A stretch of 64,000 nt of DNA, taken from Legionella antarctica (GTDB lineage Bacteria > Pseudomonadota > Gammaproteobacteria > Legionellales > Legionellaceae). The stretch spans positions 2,959,001 through 3,023,000 of the forward strand of contig NZ_AP022839.1 of NCBI RefSeq assembly GCF_011764505.1, given 5' to 3'. Positions 57,559 through 64,000 of the stretch are shown piece after piece; positions within the stretch are counted from its first letter, which is position 1; each line of letters opens with the position of its first letter. A program made the position numbers and the translations under genes. The notes below the pieces were generated by a model that ran no database searches, was not told the origin of the DNA, and saw only the letters and a list, made by a program, of their open reading frames with translations.

Positions 57559-57832
57559 GCTTTTTTTTTAGCCAAGATAGCTGCGCTTGAAGTCGACCAA
57601 TTTCTTGATATAATGCCTCAACAAGCTGCTCTTGGGACTTGGCTTCTTTTTCATTAGCCCCAGAGAATAAATCGTTAATGGCTTTGATGGCCGATTGCTT
57701 CCAAGTTTTTACCTGCGTTGCGTGAACACCGTATTCACTGGTAATTTGCGCTTGTGTGAGTTTCCCCTCAATCGCAGCTAGCGTTATTTTTGCCTTCTTG
57801 GCCGCCGTATAATAAGCTCGCTTTTTAGACAT
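57548..57832 (-). CDS. IS3-family transposase OrfA, copy 2
   Basis: Identical protein to 34082-34366; HTH protein overlapping OrfB by 11 bases with an A-rich slippery run near its end. Confidence 0.9.
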   Translation of the reverse strand: MSKKRAYYTAAKKAKITLAAIEGKLTQAQITSEYGVHATQVKTWKQSAIKAINDLFSGANEKEAKSQEQLVEALYQEIGRLQAQLSWLKKKHEL

Positions 57833-57912
57833 TTTATTCTCCTCTTTGTATTAAGAAGAATAGCTCTTAAAAAACCTTTTTTTGTGTCCAGAAAACCGCG
57901 CCTATATTATAT

Positions 57913-57973
57913 GTCGAGCAAATTTAACAGCGCTTTAGGTATTGAACCACAGGGATTGTGTAAAAAAAAATAA
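57913..57973 (+). pseudogene. Carboxymuconolactone decarboxylase gene, 3' part
   Basis: Joined to 56446 it reads AFQNMSSKFNSALGIEPQGL and CKKK then TAA, exactly the family-type C-terminus (SSKFNxALGxxxQGLC). Orphaned by IS3 copy 2. Confidence 0.85.
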
Positions 57974-57992
57974 AAACAATAGGAAGAAAGAT

Positions 57993-58261
57993 ATGCAGAT
58001 GTTGAAGCGAAAAAAATTAAAGTCTCGATATTGGTACTGGTTATCCTGTTGGTTGCTGCTGTTTTGGTACGTTTTTATATCCGTTATCATACCAAACCAT
58101 TAATGACTCTCCATGTAAAAGAATACAAACTAAATGAATACCCGGATAATCCGGCATCTTTAAGCAGGCAACATGGAAAATACTCGCATGAAAAATTACA
58201 GTTAAAAAAAGAAAATGGTTCACATTTCACCTTTATCTTCCTGCCAGGCAATAAAGAAAGT
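57993..58261 (+). pseudogene. Small membrane-anchored protein gene, frameshifted and split by ISAs1
   Basis: ATG 57993 has AGGA upstream but its frame leaves the main one at an A7 tract (58010-58016); an eighth A would give KRKKIKVSILVLVILLVAAV, then RYHTKPLMTLHVKEYKLNEY and FTFIFLPGNKES. The main frame as it stands opens at 58031. At 58262 an ISAs1 element begins; the 3' end resumes at 59487. Unknown function; one N-terminal hydrophobic helix. Confidence 0.55.
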
Positions 58262-59476
58262 CAGGGCAAGATCACGAGTGACTTTAAATTAAACTGATTA
58301 TGTGATCTCATATCTCCTTTATTTATAAAGGAGCAGAAATGTCATCATTAGTAGAATGTTTTTCGATAATTCGCGATCCTCGTCAAGAAAGTAAAATTGA
58401 TCATAAACTAATCGATATCCTTGTTCTGTGTGTTTTAGCCGTCATTTGTGGAGATGAAGGCTGGCAGGATATAAAAGAAGTGGGCCATGCTCGTTTAAAT
58501 TGGCTGCAAGAACGTGGTTTTTTTAAGAAAGGAATTCCTGTTGATGACACGATTGCAAGGATAGTGTCTAGCCTTAATCCAGAAGAATTACAAAGCTGTT
58601 TCATCAAATGGATGGCGGCAGTTGAAGAAGCAACAGACGGTAAAATTGTGGCAGTTGATGGAAAAACCCTGCGCCATTCATATAACAAGAAGAAACGTAA
58701 GTCTGCGATTCACATGGTGAGTGCATATGCTTGCGAAAATGGCGTTGTACTTGGACAAAAAAGGCAGATGATAAATCAAATGAGATCACGGCTATCCCGG
58801 CTTTACTTGATTTATTGGATATTATAGGTTGCATTGTGACCATCGATGCTATGGGTTGCCAAGAGAAAATTGCAGAAAAAATTGTTAGCAAAGAAGCTGA
58901 CTATGTATTGGCTGTAAAAGACAATCAGAAACAACTTCACGAAGAAATAATCGATTTTTTTGAAACATCTCGCCGATTTGAATTTAAGAACGTCAGATAT
59001 GATTACTTTGAGGAGGCTCATAAAGGACATGGCCGTGTCGAGCTGCGTCGATATTGGATCAGCGACATGCTGGATACGATTAGCAATCCTGGACGATGGG
59101 CTTCTTTGCAAGGCATTGGAATGGTTGAATCAGAACAATATATCGATGGTAAAACAACTTCTGAAACCCGATATTTTATTGTATCAATAGCTCCAAACGC
59201 TAAAGTATTTGCTAATGCAGTTAGAAAGCATTGGGCTATCGAGAATCAGTTGCATTGGGTATTGGATGTGTCATTTAGAGAGGACGACTCGAGAGTTAGG
59301 TGTGATAATGCCTCTGAGAATTTTGGTGTGTTTAGACATGTCGCTATTAATGCGTTACGTAACGAAAAATCGTGTAAGAAAGGGGTAAAAGCCAAGCGAT
59401 ACAAAGCAACCTTACAACCTGATTATGCACAGAAAGTATTAAATGGTATTTTTTGAGCACTCATGTGGTTGCCCTG
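58262..59476 (+). mobile_element. ISAs1-family element, 1215 bp
   Basis: Inverted ends CAGGGCAAGATCACGAGTG (left) and, inverted, CAGGGCAACCACATGAGTG (right). A perfect 10-bp target duplication TAAAGAAAGT lies at 58252-58261 and 59477-59486. Contains one transposase gene, frameshifted. Confidence 0.93.
58339..59456 (+). pseudogene. ISAs1-family transposase, frameshifted at an A6 tract
   Basis: First frame 58339-58827 opens MSSLVECFSIIRDPRQESK, AVICGDEGWQDIKEVG and AVDGKTLRHSYNKK; after ENGVVLGQK the frame breaks at CAAAAAAGG near 58757-58764. The second frame continues ADDKSNEITAIPALLDLLDI, VTIDAMGCQEKIAEKI, YVLAVKDNQKQLHEE and HWAIENQLHWVLDV to the end at 59456. One more A would make a single ORF, so it is a mutant or a sequence error. 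Confidence 0.88.
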
Positions 59477-59486
59477 TAAAGAAAGT

Positions 59487-59536
59487 GAGTTCTGTCGCAA
59501 AAAGTTATCCGTCAAGGTAAGATCTGGCGTTTTGCA
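59487..59536 (+). pseudogene. 3' part of the small gene split by ISAs1
   Basis: In frame with GNKES of the 5' part it reads EFCRKKLSVKVRSGVL up to the left end of the IS21 element. Joining across IS21 would give a stop within three codons (CAA ACT TGA), so IS21 may have hit the last codons of the same gene. Short, hence modest confidence. Confidence 0.45.
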
Positions 59537-59662
59537 TGTAAATCAGCATGCAAAAATGACCCCCTTTTAGGGTAAATCAGCATCCAATTTTGACCCTCTA
59601 AAATCGAGTAAAACGTGTACTCTAGATTTTAATAATCTAGAGGGAATTAGAGGATGTTGATC

Positions 59663-61165
59663 ATGGAAACAGAAGCAAAAATTAGGCGCATGTTTCATGT
59701 GCAAAAATTAACTATTGCGGAAATTGTTCGCACAACAGGATTATCGCGTAATACAGTTAGACGGGTAATCCGAGCAGAAAAGTCTGGGAAAAATTATCAA
59801 CGCTCCATTCAACCACTACCTGCACTGAATATCTTCAAAGAGACGTTGGTATCATGGTTGAACAACGACCACAAGTTATCGAAAAAGGAACGCCGTAGTG
59901 CAATGAAGTACTACACTCAACTAAAAGAAAGTGGCTATTGCGGTTCTTATGATAGTGTCCAGCGTTTTGTTAAAGTATGGCGCTGTACGAGTCGAGAGTC
60001 ATTAAAAGCCTATATTCCACAATACTATCATCCCGGAGAGGCCTATCAGTTTGATTGGAGTGAAGAAACTGTAGAGCTTGCAGGCGTTGTTCAAAAAATC
60101 AAAGTAGCTCAATTTCGTTTAAGCTACAGCCGTAAATTTTTTCTTGTAGCATATCCTCGAGAAACTCAAGAAATGTTATTTGATGCGCATAATTTAGCCT
60201 TCAAATTTTTTGGTGGCTTAACGCTAAGAGGTATTTATGACAACATGAAAACGGCGGTAGATAGTGTTTTCAAGGGTAAGGAGCGTGCTTTTAACCGGCG
60301 ATTTTTGGCATTAATGGATCATTACTTAATTGAACCTACAGCCTGCAATCCCGCAGCCGGATGGGAAAAGGGGCAGATTGAAAATCAAGTTGATAATGTA
60401 CGTGACTGGGTATTTAAACCACGTCTTAAATATGAAACCTTGTCGTTATTAAATGAACATCTTCAGCAGCAATGCCAATTATTGGCCGAGAAAAGGCATC
60501 ACCCAGAACAACAAGAACTAACTGTTGACGCTGTATTTCAAGAAGAAAGAACTCATTTTAGAGCGTTAAATCATCCATTTGATGGGTATAAAGAAGTTTC
60601 AACTCTAGTACATTCAACCTGCTTGATTCATTGCGATAGAAATCGTTATAGCGTTGATTGTGCCTATGCCAACCAGATGGTGACGCTCAGGATATACGCA
60701 TTAACTATAGAGGTATTTTCAGGTAATGAGTCCATCGGTTGCCACCAACGCACCTTTGGCCGCAATAAAACACTGTTTAATCCATGGCATTATTTACCTT
60801 TACTGGAGCGCAAGCCAGGGGCATTACGCAATGGTGCTCCATTCAAAGACTGGCAATTACCACCAGCCATTTTAAAAATCAAAAGCATTCTCATGAAGCG
60901 CCGTGGTGGTGACAGAGAATGCGTTGAGGTGCTGTTGGCAATGAGTGAGCATGGCATTGAGGCGGTGAGTGTAGCCTGTGAATTAGCGCTAACAGAGCAG
61001 GTGGTTAGCCGTGATTATATTCTTAATGCGTTGCATCGATTACGGCCTACAGCACTTCCTCAAGCAACGACAATGCCCGCTGGATTAATCTTAAAGGAAG
61101 AACCCACAAGTAATTGTCATAAATATAATTTACTCTTAACGGGAGCAAATCATGCCATTCACTAA
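59663..61165 (+). CDS. istA: IS21 transposase IstA
   Basis: About 500 residues. N-terminal HTH ([20 protein letters not shown]), rve integrase core with [23 protein letters not shown] and the Glu in [17 protein letters not shown], plus a C-terminal domain. The start at 59663 has AGAGG ten bases upstream; ATG 59654 is an alternative. Overlaps istB by 14 bases. Intact. Confidence 0.94.
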   Translation: METEAKIRRMFHVQKLTIAEIVRTTGLSRNTVRRVIRAEKSGKNYQRSIQPLPALNIFKETLVSWLNNDHKLSKKERRSAMKYYTQLKESGYCGSYDSVQRFVKVWRCTSRESLKAYIPQYYHPGEAYQFDWSEETVELAGVVQKIKVAQFRLSYSRKFFLVAYPRETQEMLFDAHNLAFKFFGGLTLRGIYDNMKTAVDSVFKGKERAFNRRFLALMDHYLIEPTACNPAAGWEKGQIENQVDNVRDWVFKPRLKYETLSLLNEHLQQQCQLLAEKRHHPEQQELTVDAVFQEERTHFRALNHPFDGYKEVSTLVHSTCLIHCDRNRYSVDCAYANQMVTLRIYALTIEVFSGNESIGCHQRTFGRNKTLFNPWHYLPLLERKPGALRNGAPFKDWQLPPAILKIKSILMKRRGGDRECVEVLLAMSEHGIEAVSVACELALTEQVVSRDYILNALHRLRPTALPQATTMPAGLILKEEPTSNCHKYNLLLTGANHAIH

Positions 61166-61880
61166 ATTATCTGAGTTGCTTAAGATATTAAAATTACAAG
61201 GCATGTTAGATAGGTTGCTAGCCTATGAAGAGTCGAAGCCTTTGGTGAAACTAACTCATTATGAGTGGTTATCTATGCTATTAGAAGCAGAACAAATAAC
61301 ACGCAAAACGCGTGCTATTAATTATCAACTGAGTGTCGCAAAATTCCCGGTCAATCGTAATTTAAGCCAATTTGATTTTACGCAACATCCTGTTAATGAA
61401 GAAGAAATAAGTTTATTGCACGCAGGGAGCTTTGTTGATGCTGGGCGCAATATTATTTTTGTGGGTGGCACGGGCTCTGGTAAAACGCACTTAGCTATTG
61501 CTATAGCAACTAATTTAATTAAGCAAGGAAAGCGGGCTTGTTTTTATAATGTTGTTGATCTGGTCAACAAATTAGAACAAGAAAAAAAACAAGTTAATAC
61601 AGGACGGCTAGCTAATCGCCTGCAAAATTTTGATGCTATTGTCCTGGATGAGCTTGGATATTTACCATTTTCTGAAGCGGGCGGAGCTCTGTTGTTTCAT
61701 TTAGTTAGCAAATTATATGAAAAAACATCATTAATCATTACAACAAACTTAAATTTTGGTGAATGGCCAAAGGTGTTTTGTGATACAAAAATGACCGCAG
61801 CCATGCTGGACAGATTGACTCATCATTGCTCTATTGTTGAGACTGGAAATGAAAGTTATCGCTTTAAAAATCGAAGCTAA
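61152..61880 (+). CDS. istB: IS21 helper ATPase IstB
   Basis: 242-residue AAA+ protein. Walker [16 protein letters not shown], Walker [13 protein letters not shown], and [20 protein letters not shown] near the C-terminus are diagnostic. Translationally coupled to istA. Confidence 0.95.
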   Translation: MPFTKLSELLKILKLQGMLDRLLAYEESKPLVKLTHYEWLSMLLEAEQITRKTRAINYQLSVAKFPVNRNLSQFDFTQHPVNEEEISLLHAGSFVDAGRNIIFVGGTGSGKTHLAIAIATNLIKQGKRACFYNVVDLVNKLEQEKKQVNTGRLANRLQNFDAIVLDELGYLPFSEAGGALLFHLVSKLYEKTSLIITTNLNFGEWPKVFCDTKMTAAMLDRLTHHCSIVETGNESYRFKNRS

Positions 61881-61967
61881 AACAGTAAAGTAAATAATCA
61901 ATGTGATATGTTTTTGAGGGTCAATTTTGGATGCGGTTTGAGGGTCAAAATTGGATGCTGATTGACA

Positions 61968-62286
61968 AACTTGAAGGACCATCTCAAATGGAAAGTGATA
62001 AGCGGTCTTCATTCATGATCTAGCGCAAATCCGACTTTAGTGTACCTTTAGTCTTTGCCGCAAAAATATTTTTATACCAAGCACAGATATATTCTGGGCG
62101 AGTTTATGCGACAAAACCCAGTAACCTCTGAAGGAGGCGACCATTGATTTGTGTACTGAGTTTTCAAACCTATTTTGAGACTTAATTATAAATTCATGAA
62201 CATCCAATCCCTGTGTCTGGAAACCCCATCGTTTTACGAAGGTAGCTAAACTGGTAGAATGATTTTTTATATGAAAAATTAAAGCC
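61968..62286. other. Intergenic stretch with an IS630 end relic
   Basis: Bases 61999-62050 (ATAAGCGGTCTTCATTCATG and on to TAGCGCAAAT and GTGTACxTTTAG) match the left end of the IS630 at 47446 and beyond; no transposase follows, so it is a relic. A leftward frame (about 62288-62037, MALIFHIKNHSTSLATFV) is open but unsupported. It must also hold the promoter of the TfoX-N gene. Confidence 0.5.
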
Positions 62287-62616
62287 ATGGCCTCAAAAGA
62301 AGAAACTGTTTTTTTCATCCTTGATCAAATTAAAGTTGCAGGGAGCATTTCAGCAAAAAAGATGTTTGGAGAATATGCCATTTATTGTAATAACAAAGTA
62401 GTGGCTTTAGTTTGTGATGATCTGCTTTTTATCAAACCAACAATATCAGGAAAAGCTTTCATAGGCGAGGTAGATGAACAGCCTCCCTACCCTGGCGCTA
62501 AAAATTATTATTTAGTTTCTGGTGAGCGTTGGGAAGATAGCGATTGGTTATCTGTATTGATTAAAATTACTGAAACCGAGTTACCTGCGGCAAAACCTAA
62601 AAGCAAGAGGAACTAA
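62287..62616 (+). CDS. TfoX N-terminal domain protein
   Basis: 109 residues comprising a TfoX_N fold: ISAKKMFGEYAIYCNNKVVA, DDLLFIKPT and PPYPGAKNYYLVS. TfoX/Sxy proteins regulate competence genes, but stand-alone N-domains are widespread with unknown roles. No C-terminal domain. Not obviously damaged. Confidence 0.85.
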   Translation: MASKEETVFFILDQIKVAGSISAKKMFGEYAIYCNNKVVALVCDDLLFIKPTISGKAFIGEVDEQPPYPGAKNYYLVSGERWEDSDWLSVLIKITETELPAAKPKSKRN

Positions 62617-62661
62617 TTCTTATCTATCCCATACTTCTGACTTTTGTAATTTAGGAATGCT

Positions 62662-62925
62662 TTGTTTGCTTCATCACTATCTTTTGTTATCTCTGCATTG
62701 TATCTTTGGGTGCGATTTATAAACAACGCACTCCCTCAAGATGTCAAGAATACTCTAAGGAATGCATCTATTATTGCCAATAATAGGGTGGTTTTTAATA
62801 TAAAAGGTAATGACCACCGCATTTCTTGTGCCATGGACTACCCCAGGTTAGCCATGTTTATTAAATTTGTTGGTACTCACAAAGAGTATGATCGAGTGAA
62901 TGCCTCGGAAGTTGAAAATGATTAA
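62662..62925 (+). pseudogene. HigB-type mRNA interferase toxin, probably 5'-truncated
   Basis: The C-terminal two thirds match HigB toxins: PQDVKNTLRNASIIANNRVV, FNIKGNDHRISCAMDYPR and MFIKFVGTHKEYDRVNA. The usual start (about 30 residues before) is not seen; the frame begins at a TTG within a hydrophobic stretch unlike HigB. Opposite strand 62693-62615 reads protein-like (NKAFLNYKSQKYGIDKN), so foreign DNA may have replaced the 5' end. Confidence 0.6.
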
Positions 62926-63280
62926 GCCAATTCATAATGAGAATGATTATAAAATTTCTCTCGAACGAGTTGATACCCTTTGGGGAGCGGAGCAAGATAC
63001 TCCTGAAGGAGATGAGCTTGATGTGCTACTTGTTCTTATAGAAGGTTATGAAAATAAGAATCATCAAATGCCCCCATCTGATCCTGTTGATGCCATCAAT
63101 TTTTTAATGGATCAAATGAATTTAACTCGTAAAGATTTGGAGGCTTTTCTTGGTCCTAAAAGTCGCGTTAGTGATGTTTTAAATAGAAAACGTAACTTAA
63201 CCCTACCGCAGATTGTCAAATTGCATAAAGAATTACATATACCTTATGAGAGCTTAATTGAAGAGCGCTATTATCTTTAA
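62918..63280 (+). CDS. higA: HigA-type antitoxin (XRE family)
   Basis: 120 residues from ATG 62918, overlapping the toxin stop by eight bases. N-terminal YKISLERVDTLWGAEQDTPE and EGDELDVLLVLIEGYE precede an XRE HTH (NLTRKDLEAFLGPKSRVSDV then LNRKRNLTL), as in HigA antitoxins. Intact and, with the truncated toxin, perhaps a relic module. Confidence 0.87.
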   Translation: MIKPIHNENDYKISLERVDTLWGAEQDTPEGDELDVLLVLIEGYENKNHQMPPSDPVDAINFLMDQMNLTRKDLEAFLGPKSRVSDVLNRKRNLTLPQIVKLHKELHIPYESLIEERYYL

Positions 63281-63350
63281 AGATAGTTTCTGATAATTAT
63301 ATTAGTGTCTGTTGACATTTCGCCTGCCGCCTCCGTGCCGCGGCTTGTCC

Positions 63351-64000
63351 CTGTCTCTTGATCACATCTTATCCATGTAGATGCTTTGAGCGATTAGAAA
63401 TCCTTCTATTCGCTCATTCAATTTAAACCAACCGTTCCAAATAGTTGACCATGCCGCTTTACCAGTGCTCTTGGAGTTGGTCCATCCACCAAGTTTGGCA
63501 ATTGCTTTGAATGCCCAGTATGCATCAGGAGTTTGAGATGGAAACTCCGTTTTCTCCACCGTTTTCCATAAAACCCTCCATTCAACCTCGCTCAATAACT
63601 CATCACAAGGAACACAAACATGTTCCGCATCCAGGAGTTGAGAGTCTGGCTCAAAATACTCTTTGAGTTGAAGTAATCTAATGGCTAAAAAAGATAGAAT
63701 GACTATCATTTTTTCTAAATTATCAGCAGATTGCATTCGTAAAAGTTCTACGTTTGTTCCGGATTTCCATGCTTTATGAAAGTCCTCGATACGCCACCTG
63801 AGTTCATAATATCGGATCACTTTCCTTGCTTGTTCAAAAGAGGAAATATCTTCTGTCGTTATTAATATCCACTCCAAAATAGCTTCTTTTTGAGGATGTG
63901 TTTCAGTGGCATATACTACATTCACTGAGACGGGCTTTAATGGTTTTTCTCCATTTCTGCGCTCGGGCGGTTGCAGACTTACTTTGACTGCCTTTATCAT
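63351..64000 (-). mobile_element. IS4-family (IS50/Tn5-like) element, runs off the window
   Basis: The border CTGTCTCTTGATCACATC at 63351 closely matches the inside end of IS50 (CTGTCTCTTGATCAGATC). The transposase gene follows inside. The other end lies outside the window. Bases 63301-63350 just outside are GC-rich and unexplained. Confidence 0.8.
63362..64000 (-). CDS. IS4/Tn5-type transposase, C-terminal part
   Basis: The last about 212 residues: YELRWRIEDFHKAWKSGTNV with the Tn5-like YREKM-type catalytic Glu region, LRMQSADNLEKMIVILSFLA and WRVLWKTVEKTEFP, ending in the dimerisation region NGWFKLNERIEGFLIAQSIY. The N-terminus is beyond the window, so completeness cannot be judged. Confidence 0.87.
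   Translation of the reverse strand: MIKAVKVSLQPPERRNGEKPLKPVSVNVVYATETHPQKEAILEWILITTEDISSFEQARKVIRYYELRWRIEDFHKAWKSGTNVELLRMQSADNLEKMIVILSFLAIRLLQLKEYFEPDSQLLDAEHVCVPCDELLSEVEWRVLWKTVEKTEFPSQTPDAYWAFKAIAKLGGWTNSKSTGKAAWSTIWNGWFKLNERIEGFLIAQSIYMDKM

Larger units (their letters stand above)
56447..57909 (-). mobile_element. IS3-family element, copy 2 (1463 bp)
   Basis: Identical to 32981-34443. Flanked by TAT on both sides (56444-56446 and 57910-57912), a 3-bp target duplication. Removing the element with one TAT fuses the two parts of the host gene in frame, proving the exact ends. Confidence 0.96.
59537..61967 (+). mobile_element. IS21-family element, 2431 bp
   Basis: Ends start TGTAAATCAGCATGCAAAAA (left) and, inverted, TGTCAATCAGCATCCAATTT (right), each followed by a second internal copy of the CAGCATCCAATTTTGACCC-like repeat, as usual in IS21. 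Contains istA and istB. No clear target duplication (TTGCA against AACTT). Confidence 0.88.

Noticed and set aside
62037..62318. Leftward 93-codon ORF between IS21 and the TfoX-N gene
   Set aside because: It overlaps the TfoX-N start and an IS630 end relic; no motif and no good ribosome site.

Overview
The window reads as a low-GC gammaproteobacterial chromosome, almost certainly a Legionella species. Supporting signs are a legiolysin-type 4-hydroxyphenylpyruvate dioxygenase in a tyrosine/leucine catabolic operon, a Legionella-style outer membrane protein, a Lcl_C (DUF1566) surface protein, and several eukaryotic-like proteins (F-box, OTU-like, CaaX-tailed) of the kind secreted by Dot/Icm systems. 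No database search was possible; calls rest on motifs, gene order, Shine-Dalgarno (SD) sites and direct reading of repeats and target-site duplications (TSDs).

Region 1 (1-20.8 kb) is ordinary core genome: glnE (cut by the window edge), an SLC13-type transporter, a solute-binding protein, rpe, slt, ugpQ-ugpB, leucine dehydrogenase/O-methyltransferase/hpd/FAH/maiA, asnS, and lolC-lolD. The catabolic operon would convert 4-hydroxyphenylpyruvate towards fumarate and acetoacetate, but homogentisate dioxygenase is not in it.

Region 2 (21-32 kb) is accessory. It holds a small protein ending in a CaaX box, a Lcl_C protein and the tail of a decayed paralogue, an outer membrane protein, a frameshifted reverse transcriptase fragment, an F-box protein with a GC-rich insert, transposase relics, and a putative OTU-fold deubiquitinase with a coiled-coil C-terminus split by an IS3-family element. 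A CNNM-family transporter gene follows.

Region 3 (32.5-58 kb) is bounded by two identical direct copies of a 1463-bp IS3-family element. Copy 1 truncates a ybaL-type antiporter gene; copy 2 sits in a carboxymuconolactone-decarboxylase gene with a clean 3-bp TSD. Between them lie a TM0106-type nuclease-helicase, thpR, a possible clan-CD-like cysteine protease, two nests of insertion sequences (an IS66 inside an element with 80-bp inverted ends inside a small gene; an IS630 inside an ISL3), a broken toxin with an intact antitoxin, and a one-directional operon of membrane, redox, lipid and regulatory genes.

Region 4 (58-64 kb) is more mobile DNA: ISAs1 (10-bp TSD), IS21, a TfoX-N protein, a HigBA-like pair and an IS50/Tn5-like IS4 element running off the end. 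The dominant theme is heavy recent IS activity that has broken several genes whose ancestral frames can still be read by removing the insertion.
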